A DNA stretch of 64,000 nt, taken from the NCBI RefSeq assembly GCF_030815985.1, contig NZ_JAUSXM010000001.1:124001-188000 (forward strand), given 5' to 3'. The stretch is from Paenibacillus sp. W2I17 (GTDB lineage Bacteria; Bacillota; Bacilli; Paenibacillales; Paenibacillaceae). Below are positions 48,568 through 58,066 of this stretch, piece after piece (the stretch's first letter is position 1; each line of letters begins with the position of its first letter). Under the pieces are notes generated by a model, which did not search any database, was not told the DNA's origin, and was given only the letters and a program-made list of their open reading frames with translations. Both the position numbers and the translations under genes were made by a program.

Positions 48568-48591
48568 TTGCAGGCATAGCCTGCTTTTTTT
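48568..48591 (+). terminator. Rho-independent terminator after mtrB
   Basis: TTGCAGGC-ATA-GCCTGC followed by seven Ts. It makes mtrB a single-gene unit. Confidence 0.85.
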
Positions 48592-48659
48592 CATTGTACA
48601 ATGAGGTATGAGCCTTTACCGGACAGACTACACTAACAGGTAAAGGCAGGGAGGCGTAT

Positions 48660-49211
48660 ATGAAACCGCGGATGATTGTTACTGCTTCAATGCTGGCAAC
48701 GGTTGCGGCGGTCTTTCTGCTTGTTGCGATACAAACCTTACATATGCGTACATGGGGCGGGGACAACGTACAGCCTGCCTCTGCATCACATCATCCAGTT
48801 CAGCTGACGAATGACAATCTGGTTGATGTGCTAAGCTCCATGCAACTATCAACTCCCATTGCAAGAGTGGAATGGAAACAGTCCATTTTGACACTGGACC
48901 TCAAAGTTAAAGGAACGGGTACAAGTTACACTGAAATCTATGAGAACATGGCAGCTGTGGCAGATCTGGGCTTCCGGAGTCTGGATAATGTGGATCAGGT
49001 GCTGCTACGTATAATGGCAGAAGATGAATGGATGCATAAACGTCATCTGTTACTTGCTGCTGATATTCGGCGTGGAGAGTGGCCTCTGTATGCGATCGAA
49101 ACATTACGGAACTGGAAAAGTGCGGCCTTTTCAGATGAATTGAAGGACTGGTTTCATTTGATGGAGACCGAACTCTGGAAGAAGCAATTCGAAATGACAA
49201 GTCAGGGGTAA
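48660..49211 (+). CDS. hypothetical membrane-anchored protein
   Basis: A 183-residue protein with an N-terminal hydrophobic segment (about 7-27) that would anchor it with the rest outside. The remaining part is mixed alpha/beta, rich in tryptophan at the C-terminus ('EWPLYAIETLRNWKS'). No recognised family. ATG 48660 with AGGGAGG upstream. It lies directly before hepS, where B. subtilis has no gene, and may be specific to Paenibacillus relatives. Confidence 0.7.
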   Translation: MKPRMIVTASMLATVAAVFLLVAIQTLHMRTWGGDNVQPASASHHPVQLTNDNLVDVLSSMQLSTPIARVEWKQSILTLDLKVKGTGTSYTEIYENMAAVADLGFRSLDNVDQVLLRIMAEDEWMHKRHLLLAADIRRGEWPLYAIETLRNWKSAAFSDELKDWFHLMETELWKKQFEMTSQG

Positions 49212-49312
49212 TAGAATAGCAGGATTCAGTGCGTGCCCGTTCAACATATGCTATAATATATAAGATTGTAGTGCAGAAATGGTTTAACAATGTTAAGGCT
49301 CGGAGGCTGAGA

Positions 49313-50176
49313 ATGAATTCATATCGCGTACCCCAACTAGCAAAGAAATATACGGATTACGACATGATTCGACAACATACGGAAATCCCATCATTTCCCG
49401 ATAGCCGGGCACGTCTGTTGCAGGTATTTGTGGGCCGCACAGACGAAAAGGTGCATCAAGAGTTATATGCTCTTGCAACTTCGCTCGTTCAGTTGGCCAT
49501 GGATACGCATGATCGAATCGATACCATTTCCGGTGAGCGGAGAGAGCAGGAGATGCGTTCACGCCAGTTGAATGTACTCGCCGGGGATTATTTAAGTAGC
49601 CGTTTTTATCAATTGCTTGCCCAAGCGGGCAGAATTGAAATGATTGGCAAACTCAGTGGTGCTGTATCCGGAGTGAACGCACGCAAGATGACGCTGTATG
49701 AACGGATGAAGAAGCTTCTCGTTTCGGCTGATGAATACTTGCGTGAAACGGTACAGCTGAGGATGCAGCTGTTTCTTTCATTTACAGGCATGATTCAACA
49801 CAACGAAGAGTCATTATGGAACAGCCTGTTGACCGAATTCAGCTCCTGCGAAACGATCGTGGAAGAACTGAAGCGGATGAGTGACGCAAAACAATATCTT
49901 CACAGCTATGCATATTGGCACATATACGAGCATGGTAATGACGATGAGCGCAATGTGTTGCGTCAGTCTGAACCGGATGCACGTGCATGGAACGCTATGG
50001 TGCTGAAGCATAGGGTTGGCGAGGTTTTGCTGGACAAGCTTCGCGAGTGTACACACCGCATTCAACTGTTGTTGCAAGACGAGGAAGGGCGGATGGGCTT
50101 GCAGGAGATACATGCAATTCTAGAGCCTTACTTGGCATATTTGCAGCCTTCACATGCGGCAGTAAGGGAAGATTGA
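49313..50176 (+). CDS. hepS: heptaprenyl diphosphate synthase component I
   Basis: A 287-residue helical protein that acts as the regulatory subunit with HepT to make the C35 side chain of menaquinone. 'GDYLSSRFYQLLAQAG' (about 84-99) is the characteristic 'aGDylSs.yY.lLa' motif. There is no DDxxD catalytic motif, as expected. ATG 49313 with CGGAGG upstream; the frame extending left to 49229 is not used. Order hepS-menG-hepT is kept, though two genes are inserted before hepT. Confidence 0.9.
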   Translation: MNSYRVPQLAKKYTDYDMIRQHTEIPSFPDSRARLLQVFVGRTDEKVHQELYALATSLVQLAMDTHDRIDTISGERREQEMRSRQLNVLAGDYLSSRFYQLLAQAGRIEMIGKLSGAVSGVNARKMTLYERMKKLLVSADEYLRETVQLRMQLFLSFTGMIQHNEESLWNSLLTEFSSCETIVEELKRMSDAKQYLHSYAYWHIYEHGNDDERNVLRQSEPDARAWNAMVLKHRVGEVLLDKLRECTHRIQLLLQDEEGRMGLQEIHAILEPYLAYLQPSHAAVRED

Positions 50177-50191
50177 GGGGGAGACAGACGA

Positions 50192-50920
50192 ATGGGGAGC
50201 GGAGAGACCAAACCGAAAGAAGAATATGTCCATTCGGTTTTTCAGAGTATAGCCGGAAAATATGATGTCATGAATGATATTCTAAGTTTCCGCAGGCATA
50301 AGGCTTGGCGTAAATTCACCATGAAAAAGATGAATATGTCCAAAGGCGATACCGGTCTTGATTTGTGCTGCGGCACATGTGACTGGACGCTTGCTATGGC
50401 AGAAGCAAGTGAAACGGGGCACATGCACGGACTTGATTTTAGCAGCAACATGCTGGAGGTCGGCCAGACAAAGATCAATGCGGTGCAACGTCAAAAGCAG
50501 ATTACCCTGACACAGGGAAATGCCATGTCACTTCCTTATGAAGACAATTCATTTGATTATGTGACGATCGGGTTCGGGCTGCGTAATGTACCTGATCTCA
50601 GACAAGTGTTGTCTGAAATGAAACGCGTGGTCAAACCGGGCGGTATGGTTGTGTGCCTGGAATTGTCCAAGCCAACATGGCAGCCGTTCAAAGGCATTTA
50701 TTATTTTTATTTTGAGAAGGTTTTACCGAATCTTGCCAAAGTGTTTGCTAAAAGTTTTGAGCAGTACAAATGGCTGCCGGACTCACTGGCCATTTTTCCG
50801 GGAAGGCAGGAACTGGCAGATATTTTTGCAGAAACTGGATTACAACAAGTGCAGGCCTACCCTCTGACCGGAGGTATAGCGGCACTGCATATTGGAACCA
50901 AGGAGAATCAGCATGTTTAG
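50192..50920 (+). CDS. menG: demethylmenaquinone methyltransferase
   Basis: Methylates demethylmenaquinone with S-adenosylmethionine, the last step of menaquinone synthesis. A 242-residue UbiE/MenG protein with motifs 'VFQSIAGKYDVMNDILSFRRHKAWR' (first block, about 15-38) and 'GDTGLDLCCGTCDWTLAMA' (SAM pocket, about 53-71). The C-terminal ending is 'GGIAALHIGTK'. ATG 50192. Its end overlaps the prenyltransferase start. Confidence 0.93.
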   Translation: MGSGETKPKEEYVHSVFQSIAGKYDVMNDILSFRRHKAWRKFTMKKMNMSKGDTGLDLCCGTCDWTLAMAEASETGHMHGLDFSSNMLEVGQTKINAVQRQKQITLTQGNAMSLPYEDNSFDYVTIGFGLRNVPDLRQVLSEMKRVVKPGGMVVCLELSKPTWQPFKGIYYFYFEKVLPNLAKVFAKSFEQYKWLPDSLAIFPGRQELADIFAETGLQQVQAYPLTGGIAALHIGTKENQHV

Positions 50921-51779
50921 GAAAATTCGCATCTTTTTAGAAATGATCAAGATTGAACACACGCTTTTTGCTTTACCTTTTGCATTTATGGGGGCGATCC
51001 TCGGCTCCATGGTAGTGAATGATACCTTCCCAAGCTGGATGCAGATCATGTGGGTATTGCTTGCGATGGTCGGCGCACGTAGTGCGGCTTTTGGTTTGAA
51101 CCGAATTATTGACCAAGCGATTGATGGCAAAAACCCGCGTACCGCGATGAGAGCCATCCCGGCAGGACTGTTGAAAAATGGGGAAGTTGTTATATTTGTC
51201 ATTATCTCATTTATATTGTTATTCTGGGCCTCATCCAATCTTAATGTATTATCCATGCAGCTGTTGCCTATTGCAGTGTTTATGTTGGTACTGTATTCGT
51301 ACACCAAACGATTCACATGGTTATGCCACATTGTTCTCGGAATGACGATTGGTTTGGCACCACTTGGTGGCTGGGTAGCTGTAACAGGAACGATGGATTG
51401 GACAGCGATTGTGCTGTACGTTACGATTGTGTTCTGGACAGCGGGCTTTGATATTATCTATGCATGTCAGGATCTGGAATTCGATCAGGGAGAGGGCCTT
51501 CACTCCATACCTTCCCGTTTTGGCCTGGTTAAATCCTTGCAGATCGCTAAGTTCTTCCATGTGATTACTGCAATTGGTTTTCTTGCGTTATTGTTGATGA
51601 CAGATCTGAGCTGGTGGTATGGCGCAGGCATGTTGGTGACGTATGGAATTCTGTTCTATCAACACTATATTGTATCGCCTAATGATATGAGCCGTGTTCA
51701 AACGGCGTTTTTTACCATGAACAGTTTGCTTAGTATAATCGTATTTACTTTCACTCTGATTGATCTGGCGGTGAAATAA
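50913..51779 (+). CDS. UbiA-type prenyltransferase (MqnP-like)
   Basis: A 288-residue integral membrane prenyltransferase with about nine helices. It has the first aspartate-rich motif 'NRIIDQAIDGKNPRTAMR' (about 68-85) and the second 'YACQDLEFDQGEG' (about 189-201). Together with UbiX next door this pair is typical of the menaquinone route via futalosine (MqnP), or of a 4-hydroxybenzoate-type pathway; the mqn genes A-E are not in this window. ATG 50913 overlaps menG. Naming as MqnP is inference. Confidence 0.85.
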   Translation: MFRKIRIFLEMIKIEHTLFALPFAFMGAILGSMVVNDTFPSWMQIMWVLLAMVGARSAAFGLNRIIDQAIDGKNPRTAMRAIPAGLLKNGEVVIFVIISFILLFWASSNLNVLSMQLLPIAVFMLVLYSYTKRFTWLCHIVLGMTIGLAPLGGWVAVTGTMDWTAIVLYVTIVFWTAGFDIIYACQDLEFDQGEGLHSIPSRFGLVKSLQIAKFFHVITAIGFLALLLMTDLSWWYGAGMLVTYGILFYQHYIVSPNDMSRVQTAFFTMNSLLSIIVFTFTLIDLAVK

Positions 51780-52400
51780 ATGGTGCAGCAGCCGGACAAT
51801 AAACGACTGGTTGTCGGAATTACCGGAGCGAGTGGCAGCATATATGGCATTCGATTAATTGAAACGCTGCTTGATTTGGAATATCACGTTCATCTGGTCA
51901 TATCCAATGCAGGGTGGCGTGTACTGAAAGAAGAATTGGACTGGGATGTGACGAATCGGGACGCGGTGCTGGAAGAAAAATTCGGCAACCGTGCCGGTTC
52001 TCTGATCTATCATCCTGTGAGTGATATAGGGGCCTCCATTGCAAGTGGTTCTTATCTGGCCGACGGCATGATTATCATGCCATGTTCGATGGGAACTCTT
52101 TCGTCCATCGCGCAGGGATCATCGGATAATCTGATGTCTCGCGCAGCCGATGTTATGATGAAAGAGGGAAGAACATTGATACTCGTACCACGTGAGACGC
52201 CTCTTCATGCAATCCATCTGGAGAACATGCTGAAGCTTTCTCGTCTTGGTGTACGAATGATACCGGCTATGCCTGCTTTTTATTACAAACCTCAGACTAT
52301 GGATGAGTTGATTCTGTTTTTGGTGGGGAAAGTGCTGGATAGCTTGCGCATCCCACATCAACTGTTTACAAGATGGGGAGAACCGGATGAACGGGGATAA
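51780..52400 (+). CDS. ubiX: flavin prenyltransferase UbiX
   Basis: A 206-residue enzyme that prenylates FMN to make the cofactor of UbiD-type decarboxylases. 'VGITGASGSIYGIRLIETL' (about 12-30) is the flavin-binding start, and 'MIIMPCSMGTLSSIAQGSSDNLM' (about 97-119) and 'LVPRETPLHAIHLENML' (about 139-155) are conserved. It begins directly after the prenyltransferase. A UbiD partner is expected elsewhere in the genome. Confidence 0.93.
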   Translation: MVQQPDNKRLVVGITGASGSIYGIRLIETLLDLEYHVHLVISNAGWRVLKEELDWDVTNRDAVLEEKFGNRAGSLIYHPVSDIGASIASGSYLADGMIIMPCSMGTLSSIAQGSSDNLMSRAADVMMKEGRTLILVPRETPLHAIHLENMLKLSRLGVRMIPAMPAFYYKPQTMDELILFLVGKVLDSLRIPHQLFTRWGEPDERG

Positions 52401-52702
52401 CGACTGAGTTCGATACAAGGCTGTTTTTTGCCAAAGTGTTGCTCGGTTTATTTGTCCCCCGAATCCCGGGGTATTGGTGAGTGCTGATGGTGAGTCTTCA
52501 TGAACCACAGTCTTGACCCATGCTCCGGCAACTTCTGTATTTTGTTTCAGAACAAGTCGCAGAGTTTAATTTTCGGGTGTCGGCTATGACATTCGGAGAA
52601 GAAAAATACGTTAGATTACCTTATAGAAAAAAACAAGCAAGAACGGTAAGCCGGGTTTTTCGTAATGCCTGCAGGCCCGACTTGCTGGAGGGGAAGGTAA
52701 GC
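52401..52702 (+). other. unexplained region between ubiX and hepT
   Basis: About 300 bases without a supported gene. An open frame (52520-52747, 75 codons) ends in the small leader ORF and has no recognised similarity. Several GC-rich palindromes are seen (for example CCCCGAATCCCGGGG near 52460). It may be a decayed gene or a structured leader of hepT. Confidence 0.35.
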
Positions 52703-52747
52703 ATGAATTTATGGACTGACAATACGCTGATACGGGTGAACGAATGA
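52703..52747 (+). CDS. possible 14-residue leader ORF coupled to hepT
   Basis: ATG 52703 with GGAGGGGAAGG upstream encodes MNLWTDNTLIRVNE and stops in ATGA over the hepT start. The good ribosome site and coupling suggest that ribosomes translating the peptide load hepT, since hepT itself has no strong site. Peptide function unknown. Confidence 0.4.
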   Translation: MNLWTDNTLIRVNE

Positions 52748-53718
52748 AACTATTGGATATTTTCGGGTTGTTAAAAAAGGACATGGATTACATTGAGAAA
52801 GAATTGTATCGCAGTGTTCGAGGAGAACAGAAGCTGCTGAGTGAAACGTCACTTCATTTGCTCAAAGCAGGAGGAAAACGGTTACGGCCCGTTTTTGTGT
52901 TACTGGGTGGGAAATTTGGTACATACGACATTGAACGTCTGAAGCTGGTTGCGGTTCCGCTGGAACTCATTCATTCGGCATCCCTCGTTCACGATGATGT
53001 TATTGATAATGCGGAGACACGCCGAGGCAAACCTACGGTGAAGTCAAAATGGGATAATCGGATTGCCATGTACACAGGAGACTATATCTACGGTAAGGCA
53101 CTTGAAATGACTGCCGGATTATCCGATCCAGCGATTCATCGTATCCTTGCCAAAGCTATGGTACAGATGTCCATTGGTGAGATGGAGCAAATTCGCGACT
53201 TTTTCAATACGGGACAAAGTGTTCGTAACTATCTGCTGCGGATTCGCCGCAAAACAGCACTTCTGATTGCGGTTAGCTGTCAGTTAGGGGCATTGGCTAC
53301 ACGTGCGCCTGAGCATGTATCTTCCCTGCTGTATACGTACGGATACAATGTGGGGATGGCCTTCCAGATTCAAGATGATGTACTTGATCTGGTAGGTACC
53401 GAGAAACAACTTGGGAAGCCACCTGGCAGTGACATGAAGCAAGGGAATATTACTCTTCCTGTACTTTATGCCCTGGAAGAATCCGATCTGCGGGAACCTT
53501 TGCTTAAGGAGATTTCCCGTGTCCAGCATGAAGAAGGACGGGCAAGTGCATCGGATGCAATTGGAATGATTCGCCAAAGTCAAGGAATTGCTAAAGCAGA
53601 AGCCCTTGCTGACCGATATATGAAGAAAGCGCTCGATGCTCTCGATCAGCTACCTAACATCAAGACGACCAAAAACCTGCGTGATATCGCTCATTTTGTG
53701 GTTAAACGTACGCATTAA
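52744..53718 (+). CDS. hepT: heptaprenyl diphosphate synthase component II
   Basis: The catalytic subunit that extends prenyl diphosphates to C35 for menaquinone. A 324-residue trans-prenyltransferase with GGKRLRP (about 41-47), the first aspartate-rich motif 'VHDDVIDNAETRRG' (about 84-97) and the second 'FQIQDDVLDL' (about 208-217). It starts at ATG 52744 in an ATGA overlap with the small leader ORF. Acts with HepS. Confidence 0.94.
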   Translation: MKLLDIFGLLKKDMDYIEKELYRSVRGEQKLLSETSLHLLKAGGKRLRPVFVLLGGKFGTYDIERLKLVAVPLELIHSASLVHDDVIDNAETRRGKPTVKSKWDNRIAMYTGDYIYGKALEMTAGLSDPAIHRILAKAMVQMSIGEMEQIRDFFNTGQSVRNYLLRIRRKTALLIAVSCQLGALATRAPEHVSSLLYTYGYNVGMAFQIQDDVLDLVGTEKQLGKPPGSDMKQGNITLPVLYALEESDLREPLLKEISRVQHEEGRASASDAIGMIRQSQGIAKAEALADRYMKKALDALDQLPNIKTTKNLRDIAHFVVKRTH

Positions 53719-53872
53719 ACTTTGTATGACCTTCGACTCTCGGATTGCTCATACCCAAAGATGAACAGAACTGTGAGATTCCTCATTGGGAGGATTTGGA
53801 CATGTATGTTACAATCATAGGGATTGCGTTTACATAGTGATTAACTTTGAACCGTGAGTGAGGAGTGAGCTG

Positions 53873-54316
53873 ATGGATCGTACATTTTTGATGGTGAAGC
53901 CGGATGGTGTGCAGCGTGGATTGATCGGTCGAATTATTAGCCGTCTGGAAGACAAAGGATTTAAGTTGGTGGCAGGCAAATTGGTGCAGATGTCTGAGGA
54001 TCAGGCAAAACGCCATTATGCTGAACATGAGGGCAAACCGTTTTTCGATGATTTGGTTCGTTTTATCACATCTGGGCCTGTATTTGCCATGGTGTGGGAA
54101 GGGGACGATATTGTGGCGCTTGCGCGCATCGTCATCGGAAAAACCAATGTGAAGGAAGCAGCTCCAGGTACCATTCGCGGAGACTTCGCCAGCCACACAC
54201 CACATAATCTGATTCATGGGGCAGATTCGCCGGAAAGTGCTTCCCGTGAAGCAGCAAATTTCTTTGCTTCAGATGAACTGGTGGTATACGACAAGAGCAT
54301 CGCAGCCTGGTTGTAA
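53873..54316 (+). CDS. ndk: nucleoside diphosphate kinase
   Basis: Balances NTP pools by transferring phosphate through a histidine. The 147-residue protein has '[18 protein letters not shown]' at the start, and the active-site region '[12 protein letters not shown]' with the catalytic His (about 115). The stretch before it, '[10 protein letters not shown]', differs from the more common 'RGDFAVxxxRN' but is otherwise in order. ATG 53873 follows GAGGAGTGAG. Order hepT-ndk-cheR-aro is the same as in B. subtilis. Confidence 0.94.
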   Translation: MDRTFLMVKPDGVQRGLIGRIISRLEDKGFKLVAGKLVQMSEDQAKRHYAEHEGKPFFDDLVRFITSGPVFAMVWEGDDIVALARIVIGKTNVKEAAPGTIRGDFASHTPHNLIHGADSPESASREAANFFASDELVVYDKSIAAWL

Positions 54317-54341
54317 TTATTAGCCAAAAGGGTGATACACG

Positions 54342-55136
54342 ATGCTGGAGCAAGAACAACTACTAGACCCGGATTACACCGGATTCATTCGTAAAATCAA
54401 AGAGAGCACAGGCATTGATCTTGCTCAATACAAGGAAGGCCAGATGAAAAGAAGGCTGACCACACTTCGCAACAAAAACGGGTTTCATACATTTTCTAAC
54501 TTTTTTGAAGCTATGCAGAAAGATAAAACATTGTTCTACGAGTTCCTTGATCGTATGACGATTAACGTGTCGGAATTCTGGCGTAATCCCAATCGTTGGG
54601 AAGTGCTGCGGGACGAGATCCTGCCTGAGCTGCTGGGGTCCAAGCGTCGTGCTAAAGTTTGGAGTGCAGCCTGTTCAACAGGTGAAGAACCTTATACACT
54701 CGCCATGATTCTGGACACGATGGGTATTTTGAAGGACAGCTCCATTACGGCAAGTGATCTGGATGAAGGTGCATTGGCCAAAGCCAAGGAAGGGCGTTAT
54801 ATGGAACGCTCACTTAAGGATGTGCCAAAGGAAACGGCGAACCGTTACTTCAAGCAGGATGGCTTGGTATACCGTATTGATGAGCAACTCAAAAATTCGA
54901 TCAAGTTCATGAAACAAAATTTGCTGGTGGACCGTTTTGACGATGGGTACGATCTGATTGTGTGCCGAAATGTCATGATCTATTTTACTGAGGAAGCCAA
55001 AAACCTGTTGTATCACAAATTTGCAGCAAGTTTGCGTCCAGGCGGTATTTTGTTTGTGGGCAGTACGGAGCAGATCTTCTCCCCGGGACAATATGGTCTG
55101 GAGACAGCAGAGACATTCTTCTATCGGAAAAAATAA
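54342..55136 (+). CDS. cheR: chemotaxis protein methyltransferase CheR
   Basis: Methylates glutamates of chemoreceptors with SAM. A 264-residue protein with an N-terminal helical domain (about 5-75), the SAM-binding start '[20 protein letters not shown]' (about 105-124), and '[16 protein letters not shown]' (about 205-220). It ends with the family's '[12 protein letters not shown]' block. ATG 54342. It is the only chemotaxis gene here, in the same place as in B. subtilis. Confidence 0.95.
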   Translation: MLEQEQLLDPDYTGFIRKIKESTGIDLAQYKEGQMKRRLTTLRNKNGFHTFSNFFEAMQKDKTLFYEFLDRMTINVSEFWRNPNRWEVLRDEILPELLGSKRRAKVWSAACSTGEEPYTLAMILDTMGILKDSSITASDLDEGALAKAKEGRYMERSLKDVPKETANRYFKQDGLVYRIDEQLKNSIKFMKQNLLVDRFDDGYDLIVCRNVMIYFTEEAKNLLYHKFAASLRPGGILFVGSTEQIFSPGQYGLETAETFFYRKK

Positions 55137-55149
55137 TGATAATGGTTGT

Positions 55150-55190
55150 TGAGCCGTCTGAAGCACATGTACATGTGTTCAGGCGGTTAT
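55150..55190 (+). terminator. possible terminator hairpin after cheR
   Basis: CCGTCTGAAGCACATG-TA-CATGTGTTCAGGCGG is a long stem. The following T-run is weak (TTATTTG), so the strength is uncertain. Confidence 0.5.
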
Positions 55191-55314
55191 TTGTATACCA
55201 AGTACAAGAAAGCGCCGACTTTCTTGTCAAAGCCGGTCAGCTATACTATAATAAGCAAAGAAATTATGGGATTTTAGCAATGTGAAGTTTAACAGTTTAA
55301 AGGGGGAACGTATT

Positions 55315-56484
55315 ATGAGTTTACGCTATTTAACCGCAGGGGAGACGCACGGACCCCAATTGACCGCTATTATTGAAGGATTGCCAAGTAATTTGACGAT
55401 TGACTTTGAAGAACTGAATTTCCAGCTTCACCGCCGCCAAAAGGGATATGGCCGTGGACGCCGGATGCAGATCGAGAAGGATCAGGCGAATTTTGTTGGT
55501 GGTATCCGTCACGGATATACAACAGGTGCTCCGGTAGCGCTGGTTGTTCAAAATAACGACTGGAAACATTGGCAGAATATTATGAATATTGAGCCGATTG
55601 AAGGCAGTGATGAAGAGAAACGTCGCGTTCATCGTCCTCGTCCCGGACACGCTGATCTGAACGGTGGACTCAAGTATAATCTTAAAGACTTGCGTAACGT
55701 ACTGGAGCGCTCCAGTGCACGTGAGACAACGGTACGTGTGGCATGTGGTGCCATTGCACGTCAATTCCTGGCTGAATTTGGAATCAAGGTAGCTGGACGT
55801 GTACTTCGTATTGGAGAGATCGAAGCTCCGTATCAGGACCTTCCGATTGATGAACTGATCGCAGTGACAGAAGCTTCCTCTGTACGTGTTACGGATGCTG
55901 AGACAGAGAAGAAGATGGAAGCCTACATCGACCAGATTAAACAAGAAGGCGATTCCATCGGAGGAATAGTGGAATGTATCGTTGAAGGTGTACCTATTGG
56001 TCTTGGTAGTTATGTTCAATACGATCGCAAGCTGGATGCACGAATCGCTCAAGGCGTAATGTCCATTAATGCATTCAAAGGTGTAGAGATTGGTATCGGA
56101 TTCGAAGCCGGAGTCATTCGGGGATCACAGGTGCATGATGAAATCATGCATACGGATGAGCGCGGCTACCACCGGGCAACTAACCGTCTGGGTGGATTCG
56201 AAGGTGGTATGACAAACGGTATGCCAGTCGTTGTACGTGGTGTGATGAAGCCGATCCCAACGTTGTATAAGCCACTGCAAAGTGTCGATATCGATACAAA
56301 AGAAGCATTTACGGCTCAGGTTGAGCGCTCGGACGCTTGTGCTGTACCAGCAGCGAGTGTGGTTATGGAGCATGTTGTAGCGTGGGAAATTGCCAAAGCA
56401 TTCCTGGAAAAATTCGGCGGGGATTCCATGGAAGAGATCCGTGCCAATGTTGCTAGTTATAACGCTCAACTGGAGAATTACTAA
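55315..56484 (+). CDS. aroC: chorismate synthase
   Basis: Converts 5-enolpyruvylshikimate 3-phosphate to chorismate with reduced FMN. A 389-residue protein (AroF in older B. subtilis naming). Signatures: '[16 protein letters not shown]' (about 9-24), 'GRGRRMQIE' (about 47-55), '[15 protein letters not shown]' and '[15 protein letters not shown]' (about 131-145), and '[20 protein letters not shown]' near 290. ATG 55315 with AAAGGGGG upstream. First gene of the aro-trp supraoperon. Confidence 0.95.
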   Translation: MSLRYLTAGETHGPQLTAIIEGLPSNLTIDFEELNFQLHRRQKGYGRGRRMQIEKDQANFVGGIRHGYTTGAPVALVVQNNDWKHWQNIMNIEPIEGSDEEKRRVHRPRPGHADLNGGLKYNLKDLRNVLERSSARETTVRVACGAIARQFLAEFGIKVAGRVLRIGEIEAPYQDLPIDELIAVTEASSVRVTDAETEKKMEAYIDQIKQEGDSIGGIVECIVEGVPIGLGSYVQYDRKLDARIAQGVMSINAFKGVEIGIGFEAGVIRGSQVHDEIMHTDERGYHRATNRLGGFEGGMTNGMPVVVRGVMKPIPTLYKPLQSVDIDTKEAFTAQVERSDACAVPAASVVMEHVVAWEIAKAFLEKFGGDSMEEIRANVASYNAQLENY

Positions 56485-56485
56485 T

Positions 56486-57580
56486 ATGCGTCAGCTGACG
56501 GTACAGTTGGAGGAACGCTCATATCCGATTCTGATTGGCAGCGGCTTATTGGCACAAGCTCCTCAATATTTTGAGCAATATGGCTTGACCAAAAAAAGTC
56601 CGCTACTCATCATTACAGATGAAAATGTGGCTCCCAAATACTTGTCAGGTTTGGAGCAAACGCTGCGTACGGCTGGTTATACAGTCGTATCGGCGGTTGT
56701 GCCCTCTGGTGAAACATCGAAATCCCTTTCGGTGTACCAGGATATGATGACCGTTGCGATCGAAGGTAAACTGGATCGGAGTTCTGCGATTCTGGCCCTA
56801 GGTGGTGGTGTCGTAGGTGATCTGGCTGGCTTTGTTGCCGCTACATATATGCGTGGAATCAAGTTTGTTCAAGTACCTACAACGATTTTGGCGCATGACA
56901 GCAGTGTAGGCGGCAAGGTGGCTGTCAATCATCCGCTGGCCAAAAATATGATCGGTGCATTCCACCAGCCCGAGCTTGTACTCTATGATGTGGACACACT
57001 TCAATCCTTGCCGCCACGAGATGTATCGGCAGGGTTGTCAGAGATGTTGAAGCACGGACTGATCCGTGATGAGGCTTTTGCACATTGGTGTGAGGAACAT
57101 GCGGAAGAACTGCTTGCGCTTAATCCGGAAGCACTTGGATACGGCTTGGAGCGTGGATGTGGCATTAAGGCAGAGATTGTATCCAGAGACGAACGTGAAA
57201 ATGGAGAACGTGCGTTGTTGAACCTGGGACATACGATTGGTCATGCCATTGAAGCGATTGCCGGTTATGGAGAATTCCTGCACGGAGAAGCGATCTCGAT
57301 CGGTATGGCTGGATCAGCATTGCTTGGTGAGAAGCTTGGTGCGCCAGCAGGGCTCTATGAAGATACAGTCCGCATGTTGCGTTCACTTCGCCTTCCAACA
57401 ACGATGCCTGCGCATCTCGACACGGATGCATTAATGGAAGCGATGATGCATGACAAAAAGTTCCGTGAAGGTCATATGGTGTTTATCATTCCTGATCGGA
57501 TTGGGGCTGCAAGAATTGTGAAGGACGTACCTGTGTCGGCAGTTCGGGACGTCATTGAAATGCTCAGGAAGGGAGAATAA
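56486..57580 (+). CDS. aroB: 3-dehydroquinate synthase
   Basis: Converts DAHP to 3-dehydroquinate using NAD and zinc. A 364-residue protein with 'LALGGGVVGDLAGFVAATYMRG' region (GGGVVGD, about 100-106), 'VPTTILAHDSSVGGKVAVN' (about 129-147), and zinc ligands in 'GHTIGHAIE' and 'HGEAISIGM'. ATG 56486, just after the aroC stop. Followed by aroH as in B. subtilis. Confidence 0.95.
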   Translation: MRQLTVQLEERSYPILIGSGLLAQAPQYFEQYGLTKKSPLLIITDENVAPKYLSGLEQTLRTAGYTVVSAVVPSGETSKSLSVYQDMMTVAIEGKLDRSSAILALGGGVVGDLAGFVAATYMRGIKFVQVPTTILAHDSSVGGKVAVNHPLAKNMIGAFHQPELVLYDVDTLQSLPPRDVSAGLSEMLKHGLIRDEAFAHWCEEHAEELLALNPEALGYGLERGCGIKAEIVSRDERENGERALLNLGHTIGHAIEAIAGYGEFLHGEAISIGMAGSALLGEKLGAPAGLYEDTVRMLRSLRLPTTMPAHLDTDALMEAMMHDKKFREGHMVFIIPDRIGAARIVKDVPVSAVRDVIEMLRKGE

Positions 57581-57585
57581 CAGCA

Positions 57586-57963
57586 ATGGTCACACGGGGA
57601 ATTCGCGGGGCTACAACAGTCACGCAGAACAACGAAGAACAGATTTTGAAGGAAACGGCTGTATTGTTGCAGGAGATCGTGGATCGCAATGAGATTCAAC
57701 CGGAAGATATCTGCAGTGTGTGGATTACGTTAACTGGGGATCTGGATGCTGCTTTCCCGGCAAAAGCTATTCGTCAACTGGATGGTTGGGAACTCGTACC
57801 ACTAATGTGTGCACTGGAGGTTCCTGTTAAAGGTGCCTTGGCGCAGTGCATTCGTTTCATGGTGCATGTCAATACAAACAAAGCTCAGAATGAAATCAAC
57901 CATGTGTATCTGAACGGTGCACAGGCATTACGTCCCGATTTGGCAGCACCTTCCGGCTCTTAA
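57586..57963 (+). CDS. aroH: chorismate mutase AroH
   Basis: Monofunctional trimeric chorismate mutase feeding phenylalanine and tyrosine. A 125-residue AroH-family protein starting 'VTRGIRGATTV', with the active-site Arg early in the chain and Glu in the 'IQPEDICSVWITLTGDL' region, and 'AFPAKAIRQL' conserved. ATG 57586 follows GGGAGAATAACAGC. The trp promoter lies just after its stop. Confidence 0.93.
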   Translation: MVTRGIRGATTVTQNNEEQILKETAVLLQEIVDRNEIQPEDICSVWITLTGDLDAAFPAKAIRQLDGWELVPLMCALEVPVKGALAQCIRFMVHVNTNKAQNEINHVYLNGAQALRPDLAAPSGS

Positions 57964-57971
57964 ATAGTGGG

Positions 57972-58000
57972 TTGTCAAACCGATCATAATGATGTATAGT
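57972..58000 (+). promoter_or_regulatory. sigma-A promoter of the trp operon
   Basis: TTGTCA at 57972-57977, 17-base spacer, TATAGT at 57995-58000, directly behind aroH. Predicted transcription start near 58007. Confidence 0.7.
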
Positions 58001-58011
58001 GAGAACCAGTT

Positions 58012-58066
58012 GAGTAGAGTTGAGATTGAGCTGAGAGCAGCTGAGCTAGTGGAGTATATAGCAGAG
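58012..58066 (+). promoter_or_regulatory. TRAP-binding site: 11 NAG triplets in the trp leader RNA
   Basis: Triplets at 58012 (GAG), 58017 (GAG), 58022 (GAG), 58028 (GAG), 58033 (GAG), 58038 (CAG), 58043 (GAG), 58047 (TAG), 58052 (GAG), 58059 (TAG) and 58064 (GAG), mostly spaced by two or three bases. Eleven triplets equal the number of subunits in a TRAP ring, and the site lies just after the predicted transcription start, as in B. subtilis. Confidence 0.85.
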
